Assembly (NCBI RefSeq): GCF_000193495.2
Contig: NZ_AP023410.1
Coordinates: forward strand, 2,937,501 to 3,001,500
Length of the DNA: 64,000 nucleotides
Source of the DNA: Acetobacter aceti NBRC 14818
GTDB taxonomy: Bacteria; Pseudomonadota; Alphaproteobacteria; Acetobacterales; Acetobacteraceae
Direction: 5' to 3'
Within the stretch, counting starts at the first letter, position 1. Each line of letters opens with the position of its first letter. This document shows positions 42,120 to 51,427 of this stretch, piece by piece. The notes below the pieces were generated by a model that saw only the letters and a program-made list of their open reading frames with translations, did no database searches and was not told the origin of the DNA. The translations under genes and the position numbers were made by a program.

Positions 42120-44423
42120 ATGAGCAAAGAAAAAGAATCTGAATTCAAGCCCTATCATCATCCTGCTGGTGGATGGGGAGCCGCGAACGCGACAGCCAAG
42201 GTCCTTATGGAACAGAGTGTTCTGGTCAAGGGATCACGCGGTCTGCTGGCAATGAACCAGCCGGGCGGCTTCAAATGCCCGAGCTGTGCTTTCCCTGATC
42301 CCGATCATCGCAAGACACTTGAATTCTGCGAGAACGGTGCCAAGACGCTGGCGCATGAGGTGACCAAGGCGCGCGTCACGCGGGAGTTCTTCGCCCAGCA
42401 TACCGTCACGGAACTGATGGAGCGCAGCGATTACTGGCTGGAGATGCAAGGGCGTCTGACCGAGCCCATGCGCTATGATGCGGCAACCGACAAATACGTT
42501 CCGGTCGCTTGGGACGATGCGTTCGCGTTGATCGGCAAGCATCTTCAGGCGCTCGACAGTCCGCATCAGGCGGAGTTCTACACATCCGGCAGAACGGCCA
42601 ATGAAACGGCGTTTCTCTATTCCATCTTCGTGCGTGAATTCGGGACCAACAATTTCCCCGACTGCTCGAACATGTGCCACGAGCCGACATCGCGGGGACT
42701 GCCGCCAGCCATTGGCATCGGCAAAGGCACGATTGTCATGGCCGATTTCGAGCATGCCGAGGCAATCTTCGTTATCGGACAGAATACGGGCACCAATTCC
42801 CCACGCATGATGACGAACCTCGTGGAGGCGCGCAAACGCGGCATCCCGATCGTGCTGATCAATCCGATGCCCGAACGTGCGCTGATCCGCTTCACCGAGC
42901 CGCAGGACATCCTGCAGATGGGGACGTTTGGTTCAACCGCGATTTCCAGCGAATTCGTGCATGTGCGTATTGGTGGCGATCTGGCCATTTTCAAAGGCAT
43001 GATGCGCGCGCTGTTCGAAGCCGAAGAGCGTGGTGAGAAGGTTCTGGATCAGGACTTCATCGCGGAGCACACAGCGGGACTGGAGGCTCTGCGTGCGGAT
43101 GTGATGTCAGTCTCCTGGGCGGATATCACCCGCATATCCGGAGTGTCTGAAGAACAGATCCGCCGGATTGCCGGAATTTACGCCAAATCGAACGCGACGA
43201 TCATCTGCTACGGGATGGGACTGACGCAGCATCAGGAAGGTTCTCATCTTGTTCAGCAGGTGGCGAGTCTGCTGCTTCTGAAAGGGAATTTCGGAAAGAA
43301 GGGTGCAGGTATCGCCCCGATCCGGGGGCATTCCAACGTGCAGGGCGACCGCACGGTCGGCATCGACGAGAAGCCAACGCAGGCCTATCTGGATCGCGTG
43401 CGGGATGTCTTCGGGTTCGAGCCGCCGCGTGAGCACGGTCATCATGTCGTCGAAGCGGTCGCGGCCATGGAAGAAGGCACGGCAAAGGTTTTCTTTGGCA
43501 TGGGTGGGAATTTCGCTCGCGCCATCCCGGATACCGAGCGTTCCTATGAAGCGATGGGACGGCTGAACCTGACGGTCAACGTCACGACCAAGCTGAATCG
43601 TGGCCATCTGGTTCACGGCAAGGACGCACTGATCCTGCCGGTCGTGTCCCGCTCCGAGATTATCCGGACAACCAAGGGAGAGCAGTTCGTCACCATCGAG
43701 GATGCGATGTCGAACGTGACCCCGTCGCGCGGTGTGTTCGAACCGGTCAGCCCGGATGTGAGACCGGAAACCGAGATCATCTGTCGCGTGGCAATGGCGA
43801 CGCTGCCTCATTCGAAAACAGCGTGGGCAGATTATATCGAGGATTATACGCTGATCCGTGACAGGATTGCGGAGGTCTATCCCGAGATTTACACCGGTTT
43901 TTCGGAGAAAATGAAAGATCCTCACGGTTTTCATCTCGATATTCCACCGCGCCGACGCGTGTGGAAAACGCCGAACGGCAAGGCGAACTTCATTGTCATG
44001 CCGGGACTTGAAGTCAACGACGTCATCGAAGATCCGGCCATGCTGCGTCTGGCGACGATCCGTTCGCACGATCAGTACAACACCACGATCTACAGCAATA
44101 GCGACCGGTATCGTGGTGTGTACAACAACCGCCTCGTCATTTTCATGAACAAGGAGGATCGTGAAGATCGGGGGCTGGAGAACGGAGCGGTCATCGGTCT
44201 GGAAACCTATAGCGAGGACGGACGCCGTCGGTACGTCGATGGGCTGACGATCCTTGACTATCCCATGCCGCGTGGCGCCATCGCGGGGTATTACCCGGAA
44301 CTCAATCCGCTTCTGCCGCTTGATTTTTATGACGAGATCAGTGGCACGCCAGCCGCCAAGGCCATTCCGGTCAAAGTGGTGCCGAGTATTGCCTCGGCGG
44401 CGCCAATCCGGATCGCTGGCTGA
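42120..44423 (+). CDS. FdhF/YdeP family molybdopterin oxidoreductase
   Basis: A 767-residue bis-MGD enzyme resembling E. coli YdeP and the alpha subunit of formate dehydrogenases. Cys53-X2-Cys56 (KCPSCAFPDPD) and Cys70 form a reduced N-terminal cysteine set. CSNMCHEPTSRG aligns Cys186-His187 with the Sec/Cys-His of formate dehydrogenase, so Cys186 is the likely Mo ligand. Later parts include GMGLTQHQEGSHLVQQ, RGHSNVQGDRTVGI and the C-terminal dinucleotide-binding domain. No twin-arginine signal is seen, so it is probably cytoplasmic. Substrate unknown: formate is possible, an acid-stress or other redox role as proposed for YdeP is the alternative. No electron-transfer subunit is encoded beside it; the bd oxidase genes are upstream. 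Confidence 0.88.
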   Translation: MSKEKESEFKPYHHPAGGWGAANATAKVLMEQSVLVKGSRGLLAMNQPGGFKCPSCAFPDPDHRKTLEFCENGAKTLAHEVTKARVTREFFAQHTVTELMERSDYWLEMQGRLTEPMRYDAATDKYVPVAWDDAFALIGKHLQALDSPHQAEFYTSGRTANETAFLYSIFVREFGTNNFPDCSNMCHEPTSRGLPPAIGIGKGTIVMADFEHAEAIFVIGQNTGTNSPRMMTNLVEARKRGIPIVLINPMPERALIRFTEPQDILQMGTFGSTAISSEFVHVRIGGDLAIFKGMMRALFEAEERGEKVLDQDFIAEHTAGLEALRADVMSVSWADITRISGVSEEQIRRIAGIYAKSNATIICYGMGLTQHQEGSHLVQQVASLLLLKGNFGKKGAGIAPIRGHSNVQGDRTVGIDEKPTQAYLDRVRDVFGFEPPREHGHHVVEAVAAMEEGTAKVFFGMGGNFARAIPDTERSYEAMGRLNLTVNVTTKLNRGHLVHGKDALILPVVSRSEIIRTTKGEQFVTIEDAMSNVTPSRGVFEPVSPDVRPETEIICRVAMATLPHSKTAWADYIEDYTLIRDRIAEVYPEIYTGFSEKMKDPHGFHLDIPPRRRVWKTPNGKANFIVMPGLEVNDVIEDPAMLRLATIRSHDQYNTTIYSNSDRYRGVYNNRLVIFMNKEDREDRGLENGAVIGLETYSEDGRRRYVDGLTILDYPMPRGAIAGYYPELNPLLPLDFYDEISGTPAAKAIPVKVVPSIASAAPIRIAG

Positions 44424-44494
44424 GTATGTCCCATTCAATGCGGCGTTATCCCTCTGGGGGTAATGTCGCGGATGGAAAGCGAAGACCTTAGAAC

Positions 44495-45568
44495 ATGAAT
44501 GCAGAACTCTTGCCGGTCGTCAGGCCCACAAAAGACCAGCTCAATCGACCGCTCAGGGATCTACGCATTTCCGTGATGGATCGGTGCAATTTTCGCTGCT
44601 CCTATTGCATGCCGGATTCGATTTATCATGAAGGTTTCAGTTTTCTGACGCCTGATGAACGGCTGAGTTTTGACGAAATCGAACGGGTGGCACGGGTAGC
44701 GGCTGAACTGGGCGTGACCAAGTTGCGGCTGACCGGAGGAGAACCACTGCTTCGTCCGAACCTGCCGGAACTGGTGGCGCGGCTTGTGCGGATTCCGGGG
44801 ATCGAAGATATCGCGCTCACGACCAACGGGATGCTGCTGGCGCGTCAGGCTGCTGCACTTCGTAAAGCTGGTCTGCACCGTGTGACCGTGAGTCTCGATA
44901 GTCTGGATCCGACTGTGTTTGCGCGCATGAGCGGCGGACGCGGTGATCTGCAAACCGTGCTGGATGGTATCGAGGCAGCGCGTGCAATCGGTTTTCCTCA
45001 TGGAGTGAAGATCAACACGGTTGTGCAGCGTGACGTGAACGACGCGGGTATCCCGAAACTTCTTGCACACTTCCGGCATACAGATGTGATCGTACGCTTG
45101 ATAGAATATATGGATGTCGGCAATCGCAACGGCTGGGACCGTGCTGACGTCGTAACCTCGCGCGAGATGATGACGCGGATCGATGCGCTCTGGCCTCTTG
45201 ATCCGGTGTCCCCTGCTTATCGTGGCGAAGTCGCTGCCCGTTACCGCTATGTCGATGGTGGTGGAGAGATCGGGTTCATCTCCTCGGTCAGTGCGCCGTT
45301 TTGCGGAAATTGCTCGCGGGCGCGGCTCTCTTCAGATGGGCAGCTATTCACCTGTCTCTTCGCCACGAAAGGCACCGACCTGCGGACAGTCCTGCGTGAT
45401 GCCGATCATGCGGGTGAGGATGAGCCGCTCCGACAGGCGCTGGCGGGCATCTGGCATCGTCGCACCGATCGATACAGCGAAGAGCGTCAGGAACGACGGT
45501 CCCGGGCTGAAGCTTCTCCTGAGGATAAGGCGGGGGAGAAAATTGAAATGCACTATATCGGAGGGTGA
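44495..45568 (+). CDS. moaA: GTP 3',8-cyclase MoaA
   Basis: A 357-residue radical SAM enzyme making the first molybdopterin intermediate from GTP with MoaC. The SAM-cluster cysteines are C31, C35 and C38 (DRCNFRCSYCMPDS). The GTP-side cluster is in FCGNCSRARL followed by FTCLF, and the essential C-terminal GG is present (HYIGG). No moaC lies in this cluster, so it must be elsewhere. Confidence 0.95.
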   Translation: MNAELLPVVRPTKDQLNRPLRDLRISVMDRCNFRCSYCMPDSIYHEGFSFLTPDERLSFDEIERVARVAAELGVTKLRLTGGEPLLRPNLPELVARLVRIPGIEDIALTTNGMLLARQAAALRKAGLHRVTVSLDSLDPTVFARMSGGRGDLQTVLDGIEAARAIGFPHGVKINTVVQRDVNDAGIPKLLAHFRHTDVIVRLIEYMDVGNRNGWDRADVVTSREMMTRIDALWPLDPVSPAYRGEVAARYRYVDGGGEIGFISSVSAPFCGNCSRARLSSDGQLFTCLFATKGTDLRTVLRDADHAGEDEPLRQALAGIWHRRTDRYSEERQERRSRAEASPEDKAGEKIEMHYIGG

Positions 45569-45572
45569 TGCG

Positions 45573-45665
45573 ATGAATGGAGAAAGGCCGGTTTTCATCC
45601 ATGACATGGTGATCCGCGAGGTGCGTCTTGTCGGCAAGATGATGTCTGTGACTGCGGTTTTATGA
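45573..45665 (+). CDS. Possible 30-residue coupling peptide between moaA and mobA
   Basis: MNGERPVFIHDMVIREVRLV followed by GKMMSVTAVL. It starts 4 bases after the moaA stop with cggagggtg upstream and its TGA overlaps the mobA ATG (45662-45665). It may be a translational coupling leader or a remnant. No homology recognised. Confidence 0.35.
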   Translation: MNGERPVFIHDMVIREVRLVGKMMSVTAVL

Positions 45666-46270
45666 AGCCTCTCTACGGACTTGTTCTCGCGGGCGGTGTC
45701 AGCCGCCGCATGGGACAGGACAAGGCGGCGCTTGCTTATCAGGGGCGACCGCAACTTGACCGTGCGTTCAGCCTGCTTGCGCCGCGCGTCAGCCGCTGTT
45801 TTGTATCCCTGCGGGAAAACCAGAAAACCGATGCCGTGAGATGCGTCTATCCCGGAATCACCGATAGGTCTCAGGAAATCGGACCTGCCGCAGGTTTGCT
45901 CGCCGCTTACGAGGAATATCCTGATGTCGCATGGCTAGTACTGGCATGCGACCTGCCGTTTCTGGACGCGCCAACGCTCGATGCGCTGATTCAGGCCCGT
46001 CGGGAGGGATATACGGCTGTTGCGTTCCGAAGTGAGCATGACGAGTTACCGGAACCGTTCTGTACCATCTGGGAACCTGAGGCTCTGGAAATATTATCTC
46101 ATCAGGTAGCGTCTGGCAGGGTCGGGCCGCGGCAGGCGCTTTTCAGCGGCGTTACAGGTCTTTTACCTCCATGCACCCCCGGCGCACTCGACAATATCAA
46201 TACACCCGAGGAGCGGGAGCAGGCTGAAGTCAGGCTTGCCCACTGGCAGGAGCAGATATGCCAAGGATAG
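45662..46270 (+). CDS. mobA: Molybdenum cofactor guanylyltransferase MobA
   Basis: A 202-residue nucleotidyltransferase that attaches GMP to Mo-molybdopterin to make MGD. The signature GLVLAGGVSRRMGQDKAAL binds GTP, and ACDLPFLDAP holds the Mg-binding Asp. GALDNINTPEE matches the family end. It supplies the bis-MGD form needed by the FdhF/YdeP-type enzyme upstream. Overlaps moaD by 13 bases. Confidence 0.92.
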   Translation: MKPLYGLVLAGGVSRRMGQDKAALAYQGRPQLDRAFSLLAPRVSRCFVSLRENQKTDAVRCVYPGITDRSQEIGPAAGLLAAYEEYPDVAWLVLACDLPFLDAPTLDALIQARREGYTAVAFRSEHDELPEPFCTIWEPEALEILSHQVASGRVGPRQALFSGVTGLLPPCTPGALDNINTPEEREQAEVRLAHWQEQICQG

Positions 46271-46500
46271 AACTCGAATATTTCGCACAACTGGGTGAAC
46301 AGGCTGGTCGTCGCGTCGAAACGAGAGAGACGTCGGAGACCACGGCGGCAGCGCTTTATGAGGAACTTCGTGCGGCATATGGCTTTGCGCTTCCTGCCGG
46401 GCAGATGCGTGTTGCCGTGAATGCGGCTTTCCGACCCTGGACCCAGAGTCTGAAAGAAGGGGACCATGTGGTGTTCATTCCACCGGTCAGTGGCGGATGA
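46258..46500 (+). CDS. moaD: Molybdopterin synthase small subunit MoaD
   Basis: An 80-residue ubiquitin-fold sulfur carrier: IELEYFAQLGEQAGRR, VAVNAAFRPW, GDHVVFIPPVSGG with the required C-terminal Gly-Gly. Overlaps moaE by four bases (atga). Confidence 0.93.
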   Translation: MPRIELEYFAQLGEQAGRRVETRETSETTAAALYEELRAAYGFALPAGQMRVAVNAAFRPWTQSLKEGDHVVFIPPVSGG

Positions 46501-46922
46501 GCCGCTTTCTGATTGCCGACACGACCGTCGACATCGGCGCGCTACGGGAAACGCTTCTGAAGCCAGAGGCTGGCGGTTTCTGCACTTTCGAGGGATGGGT
46601 GCGACAGACGAACGATGGAAGGCTCGTTTCAGCCATCGAGTATGAGGCGTTTGCACCTCTGGCTATTTCCGAAGGACGGTCCATTCTCGACGAGGTGAGG
46701 GAACGTTTTGACATCACGGCGACCTGCGCGATGCATCGGACGGGTTATCTGCCGGTTGGTGATCTCGCCGTATGGATCGGTGTTGCCGCACCCCATCGCG
46801 ATGCCGCATTCAAGGCCTGCCGTTACGTCATTGATGAGATCAAGCGTCGCGTGCCGATCTGGAAACGCGAGCATTATGTGGATGGTCAAATTGAATGGGT
46901 GGCCTGTCATCATGTCGGCTGA
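46497..46922 (+). CDS. moaE: Molybdopterin synthase catalytic subunit MoaE
   Basis: A 141-residue protein: GGFCTFEGWVRQTNDGRLVS, IEYEAFAPLA, HRTGYLPVGDLAVWIGVAAP, and the active-site lysine region IDEIKRRVPIWKREHY. With MoaD it inserts the dithiolene sulfurs. Length is normal. Confidence 0.95.
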   Translation: MSRFLIADTTVDIGALRETLLKPEAGGFCTFEGWVRQTNDGRLVSAIEYEAFAPLAISEGRSILDEVRERFDITATCAMHRTGYLPVGDLAVWIGVAAPHRDAAFKACRYVIDEIKRRVPIWKREHYVDGQIEWVACHHVG

Positions 46923-46961
46923 AACGGCAGGTCTGTCCGGTAAGGGCGGTGGTTGCGCGCC

Positions 46962-47768
46962 ATGATTCCCTTATTTCATACAACGAAAGTGACGGGCCTC
47001 GATTGTCCAGAGCAGGAGTTCGACCTGAATATCGCCGATGAGGTGCCGGTCAAACTTGTCTTCAATGGAATATTTCCCTACGGCGTGATGATGCTGACGC
47101 CGGATCATCTGACGGATTTCGCATTTGGTTACTGTCTGACGGAACGCATTATTGAGAAGGCAGAACAAATACGATCGGTCGTGATGACGGAAAGTGAAGA
47201 TGGTCCGACGCTTGATATCACGGTTTCGGGTGACTGCTTTTCGGCGTTGTTGCGGCGCAGACCCCGAGCCCAGACCGGGCATTCGAGCTGTGGGATCTGC
47301 GGCAGCGACGATGTGCCCTCAGTGGATGCGAGCTGTCAGTCGCCTTTTGTGCTCAATCCCAGGATTTCGTCGGCTGCGATCCGTCGTGCGTTGCAGGATC
47401 TTGACCGCTGGCAGACACTGAATACTGCGACACGCATGGTCCACGGAGCAGCGTGGGCAAACGGGGAAGGCGAGATTCTTCTGATCCGGGAAGATATCGG
47501 TCGCCACAATGCGCTCGACAAGCTGATCGGTGTTCGTATGCGCAACGGCACGCTTTCCGACGACGGAATCTGTCTACTCACCAGCCGTTATTCCTATGAA
47601 ATGGCGCTCAAGACAATATGCGCGGGCATGACCACTGTTGTCGCAGTATCAGCCCCGACTGAGCGTGCTTTTCGGCTGGCCGAGCGGATGAACCAGACGT
47701 TGATTGCAATCGCCCGGCATGACCGGCAGTTCGTCTTCTGCGGCGGTGAACGTCTGACGGGGCGATGA
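46962..47768 (+). CDS. fdhD: Formate dehydrogenase accessory sulfurtransferase FdhD
   Basis: A 268-residue protein that passes sulfur from a cysteine desulfurase to the Mo centre of formate dehydrogenase-type enzymes. The Cys110-X2-Cys113 loop (HSSCGICGSDD) carries the sulfur, and GVMMLTPDHLTDFAFGYCLT and IGRHNALDKLIG are family landmarks. Its presence supports the idea that the FdhF/YdeP-type enzyme has a sulfido ligand. Start at ATG 46962 preferred over the TTG at 46953. Last gene of the operon. Confidence 0.93.
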   Translation: MIPLFHTTKVTGLDCPEQEFDLNIADEVPVKLVFNGIFPYGVMMLTPDHLTDFAFGYCLTERIIEKAEQIRSVVMTESEDGPTLDITVSGDCFSALLRRRPRAQTGHSSCGICGSDDVPSVDASCQSPFVLNPRISSAAIRRALQDLDRWQTLNTATRMVHGAAWANGEGEILLIREDIGRHNALDKLIGVRMRNGTLSDDGICLLTSRYSYEMALKTICAGMTTVVAVSAPTERAFRLAERMNQTLIAIARHDRQFVFCGGERLTGR

Positions 47769-48049
47769 TACCATCGGTTGAGACAGGAGTTGTTGTGCAG
47801 GAGCAGCGCGTGTCAGTGCGCCATGCCAGGGTATGCATTGCATGGCCTCGTCGAGAATGGAGTCGAAACAAGGACTGTGATGCCTTCGGCATTTCCGGTT
47901 CTGGCTGCTCACCCTTGCAGAGGCGCATGATATCCTGAAGAGCATCAGTGCATTACCCCATGAAGTCTCGGTTACGTGGCAGGCGATCGTATGAAGCATC
48001 AAGTTCGGCTTCATTCCGACAGCCGTGCATATCGTCCTGCTACTGCTGG

Positions 48050-48212
48050 AGGCCATGTAAACACAGTGCGATGATTTCGCGATCGAAGTGAATGTCCTTC
48101 CCAACGTAATAATCATCGACAAGCTGGTCAGCAAGGAACTCGATATATTACGATCAGTGCTCTCTAGGCGAAACAGGTGCTCTTCAACATCATAGAAACC
48201 GGGCTGCTTCAT
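48050..48212 (-). pseudogene. Possible transposase 5' remnant
   Basis: In the 680-bp gap 47769-48446 the minus strand reads MKQPGFYDVEEHLFRLESTD, like the start of some IS5-family transposases (MRQPGFFDVEERL). The frame then shifts to IEFLADQLVDDYYVGKDIHF, which I cannot place. The region is clearly decayed coding DNA; the family assignment is weak. Confidence 0.3.
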
Positions 48213-48446
48213 ATCGCCTTTCCATTCCTCCAATCAGAACCGGAGGAGTGGAATCACAGAAAGCGACTCAAAACCCAGTTTTTTAGAGTCCTTCACGGCA
48301 CAGAAATCCCGCTACAGGACCTTGGTTTATTAGAAAAATATCGTCCTATTATAGAAATAATTATAATGAAAATTAAATAAAATTCATTTCTGTTGTGTTT
48401 GTCGGATTTTTATAAAATATAGATATTTTTTATAAAATTTATTTTC

Positions 48447-49973
48447 TTATTGGTATGTGAGCTTTTTCTTTATTAATGAAATTATTTTGTCATAGCGACC
48501 GCAAGAAATTATATTGTTGTCCTTTTCTAATCTAAACTTCTCCCACTCACCAAAATAAGCTCCTTTTATAATGGCTTTATTGTTTTCATTAATCGGAGAC
48601 GATGTAACAACACCATTTTTCTGAAAAGATATTCCGCAAAGGCTTTTATCACCAAGGAAATCCAGCATCAAAACTGGCGATAAGCTGTCCATCCCGTCAA
48701 TATGTAGCACAGGCGCGTCTTTATGGGCTACAATCAGGAATATAGTATTTCCTGAAATAAATGCATGTACTGGGTGAGTAAAAGGCGTGCCGTTTCCACT
48801 GCTACCAAACCAGAGCGCACTTTCTTGTGGATGAATATAAGCCTCTAACCCTCTGTGATCATAAATTTTATATGGACCATCAATATCCATAGCCTGTGAA
48901 GGAATATTTTCTTTTTCCCAATCAGAAAATTCATAAAGAAAGTTATTTTTTACTTTTCCACAGACCCAATTATCAATAAATGAGACTAATTTTTTGGGAT
49001 TGAGAACAGAAAAAGAACCACCAAAATGCTCTTTTCCTTCAATCGAATAGTCTTCTATATGGTAGTAAGAAATCTTTGCTTCGTTGACAGCATCAAAAAG
49101 TGCATATGATCGGTTGATTTTTTTTGAAAATGATAAAGCAAGGCCATTAGTGCCCTTACTAAAAGCGCTATTATGAAATGCAGATCCAACAAACCCTGTT
49201 ACGTTTTTATTTCTGAAAAGACAGAGCTGATCGCACAAAGATAAATTCTCTGGACTTACAATAGAAAACCCATCGTTCCTTAAACTCTCTGATATCTCCT
49301 TTTCGTTTTTTATGTACAATCCCCCGTATTTTAAATTTTCTCTTGTAATATATACATTTTTTATTGAACGCAATTCTGGATCCGAATGCTGCATCGCCTT
49401 ATCGCCAATTGATTGATAAAATTTGGCCAGTTCGTCATTTACGCAATTCCTATCCATCATGGGAGATTCTGCAACGATAAGATTTTTAATAATTACCGGA
49501 AATGTAAAGACTACAAAATCATTTTCGTCTATATCAAGAAGAAATAAAAATTCACGAAACCAAACCAGAGAAAGAATTTTTTCTCTGCTTAAATGGCTAT
49601 TTAAAGCAATTTTATAGCCCATACTTTTAAATTTTTTGTAGTTCCACCACCGAGGCAGCGTATCCATTATAAAATGACCGTAATGGCCTACAAAAAAACC
49701 TCCCCAATAAATATCTGAGATAGAAGGAAAAGCACTTCTTGGGTTGAATTTTCCAAGAATATAATGTTTTTTCCCCATCACATAATCTAGTTCAGGCCCT
49801 CTGAATAGAGATCCTGCGGATATGATACGCCCATATTTATCATAAATACCAGAAAAATCCTCAAGTAATCTTTCACTGGAGGGGATGGCGAGGGCCGTTT
49901 TATATTCAAATACTTCCATGTCCTCACTAATAAGATCATATGATAGATTTTCACGTTCACATGGGGCAATCAT
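48447..49973 (-). CDS. Glycosyltransferase 61-like protein
   Basis: A 508-residue protein. GGFFVGHYGHFIMDTLPRWW, and FVGSAFHNSAFSKGTNGLAL further on, resemble the GT61/DUF563 family of capsular and cell-surface glycosyltransferases. The C-terminal about 130 residues form an extra domain (SALWFGSSGNGTPFTHPVHA). Strongly AT-rich compared with flanking operons, which suggests transfer. Same direction as the GT2 gene upstream, 74 bases apart. The acceptor is unknown. Confidence 0.7.
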   Translation of the reverse strand: MIAPCERENLSYDLISEDMEVFEYKTALAIPSSERLLEDFSGIYDKYGRIISAGSLFRGPELDYVMGKKHYILGKFNPRSAFPSISDIYWGGFFVGHYGHFIMDTLPRWWNYKKFKSMGYKIALNSHLSREKILSLVWFREFLFLLDIDENDFVVFTFPVIIKNLIVAESPMMDRNCVNDELAKFYQSIGDKAMQHSDPELRSIKNVYITRENLKYGGLYIKNEKEISESLRNDGFSIVSPENLSLCDQLCLFRNKNVTGFVGSAFHNSAFSKGTNGLALSFSKKINRSYALFDAVNEAKISYYHIEDYSIEGKEHFGGSFSVLNPKKLVSFIDNWVCGKVKNNFLYEFSDWEKENIPSQAMDIDGPYKIYDHRGLEAYIHPQESALWFGSSGNGTPFTHPVHAFISGNTIFLIVAHKDAPVLHIDGMDSLSPVLMLDFLGDKSLCGISFQKNGVVTSSPINENNKAIIKGAYFGEWEKFRLEKDNNIISCGRYDKIISLIKKKLTYQ

Positions 49974-50047
49974 GAATATTCCTTCGTGTAGACTTGGAAA
50001 TTTTAAAATGGCAAAATAAATATATCACGAAAACATAAGAAAATTAC

Positions 50048-50962
50048 TTAAAATTTCCTGTTTTCTCGTAACCCATGCTCAATATAATGGGCAAAGCCAT
50101 CCCATCCAGAATGAGAAATATCGGGATTTAAAGAGAGGTAGCTATCGGCATTAAAGACAGTTCCAGCGAGTGGAGGTGCTTCCATTTCAAAAAATCCAGC
50201 TCCAAATTCCTGTAAAAAATCCCTCTTTTCCTCTTCGTTATTCCATGCAGAACGGTAAATAGGCTCTTTCTCCAAGGCTGTCAGAAGATTTGCATTTCGC
50301 TCCAGATCGGCCTTCTGGCCAGAGCTTTTTGCTTCCTTCAATTCAATACCGCTGTCCATTAGATAAAATCTATTATGCATTTCTCCATTCCAGAGGACAC
50401 GCACTCCTCCAAAACCGGCTCTTAAAAATCGCAGGGAAAAATCTGTATGTTCATGCCCGTAACGCCCAAATCGGGTATCCATATAACCTACAGATGCCAA
50501 AGCTTTCGCATTCTGCGCTAGCAACATGCCTCCGATCATGTGCCCCACCCCCAGATTCATGGCGGTCATCGGGCGTCGTGGAGACGATCTGTCATAAAAA
50601 TGAGGCACATAATTCACATGACCAACACGGTAGCTGCCGTAAGCCCACTCTTGTGCCCAGCCAAACATATTTGGAAAAACATCATCATCCATTAAAATAA
50701 TGGAATCTGCTCTGCAAATATTAGAGAAAAAGAAAAGCCCTCTGTTTTTGTTCCAGGCAATGCCTTTATTGCTTCCTCCTATAACTGTGACTCCCAATCG
50801 TTTTAACGCTTCAATTGTTCCATCCGTCGATCCATCATCGCATACAACCAGGAAATAATTCTCTTTTGTAATTTGCCTTATTCTTTCGACAAGGGCGCAA
50901 ACCATTTCTTTTCTATTGTATGTTGTAATTGCAATACCTATCTCGCATGCTTTCGGAACCAT
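50048..50962 (-). CDS. Glycosyltransferase family 2 protein
   Basis: A 304-residue GT-A enzyme: IGIAITTYNRKEMVCALVER, VVCDDGSTDGTIEALKRLG, and the metal-binding ILMDDDVFP. The C-terminal segment YLSLNPDISHSGWDGFAHYI, then EHGLRENR, is a short motif often appended to surface-polysaccharide or protein glycosyltransferases. AT-rich; first gene of a two-gene unit near the flagellar genes. Confidence 0.85.
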   Translation of the reverse strand: MVPKACEIGIAITTYNRKEMVCALVERIRQITKENYFLVVCDDGSTDGTIEALKRLGVTVIGGSNKGIAWNKNRGLFFFSNICRADSIILMDDDVFPNMFGWAQEWAYGSYRVGHVNYVPHFYDRSSPRRPMTAMNLGVGHMIGGMLLAQNAKALASVGYMDTRFGRYGHEHTDFSLRFLRAGFGGVRVLWNGEMHNRFYLMDSGIELKEAKSSGQKADLERNANLLTALEKEPIYRSAWNNEEEKRDFLQEFGAGFFEMEAPPLAGTVFNADSYLSLNPDISHSGWDGFAHYIEHGLRENRKF

Positions 50963-51427
50963 ACCTGTTGCTTTCTTTTTTTGATGAGTAAAGTAAACAA
51001 ACTCATAAATTCTCTTAGCTGTTTATACTGAAATTTTCTGGATTTTTCAAGGTTCTATCGGAGTTGAAACAAGAAAAAGTGTTTGGTTCTCAGTTGGATT
51101 TTGGTAGCCGTGAAGTGGCATGACTATAAAATATCGTAATCAGAAGTTGGACTTCATGCTATTGTTCATAGTCCCAGCTTTAGTCACAAGATCTGGAGGT
51201 TTGGCTTTCTGTTGGTGATATGGCGCGTTTAGGCATGACTGAACAGATTTTTACGAGTGCCTTTCCTGGCTGGGATGAGTGAGAGGCAGATATAGTATAA
51301 TGTATGCTTGATGACATTGGTTGTGATGATTGTTCAGTCTAATGCAAATTATTCTTGTGAATATTTCAAATATTTGTGTAATGGAATGCATTATGTATTT
51401 TGTGTCTGAAAGATGCGGTGGGGATGG

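Noticed and set aside
43107..44438. A 443-codon minus-strand frame opposite the molybdoenzyme
   Set aside because: Antisense shadow with His/Arg-rich composition.
47769..48446. Calling the gap after fdhD an intact IS5 element
   Set aside because: Only about 20 residues resemble a transposase start and no inverted repeats were found.
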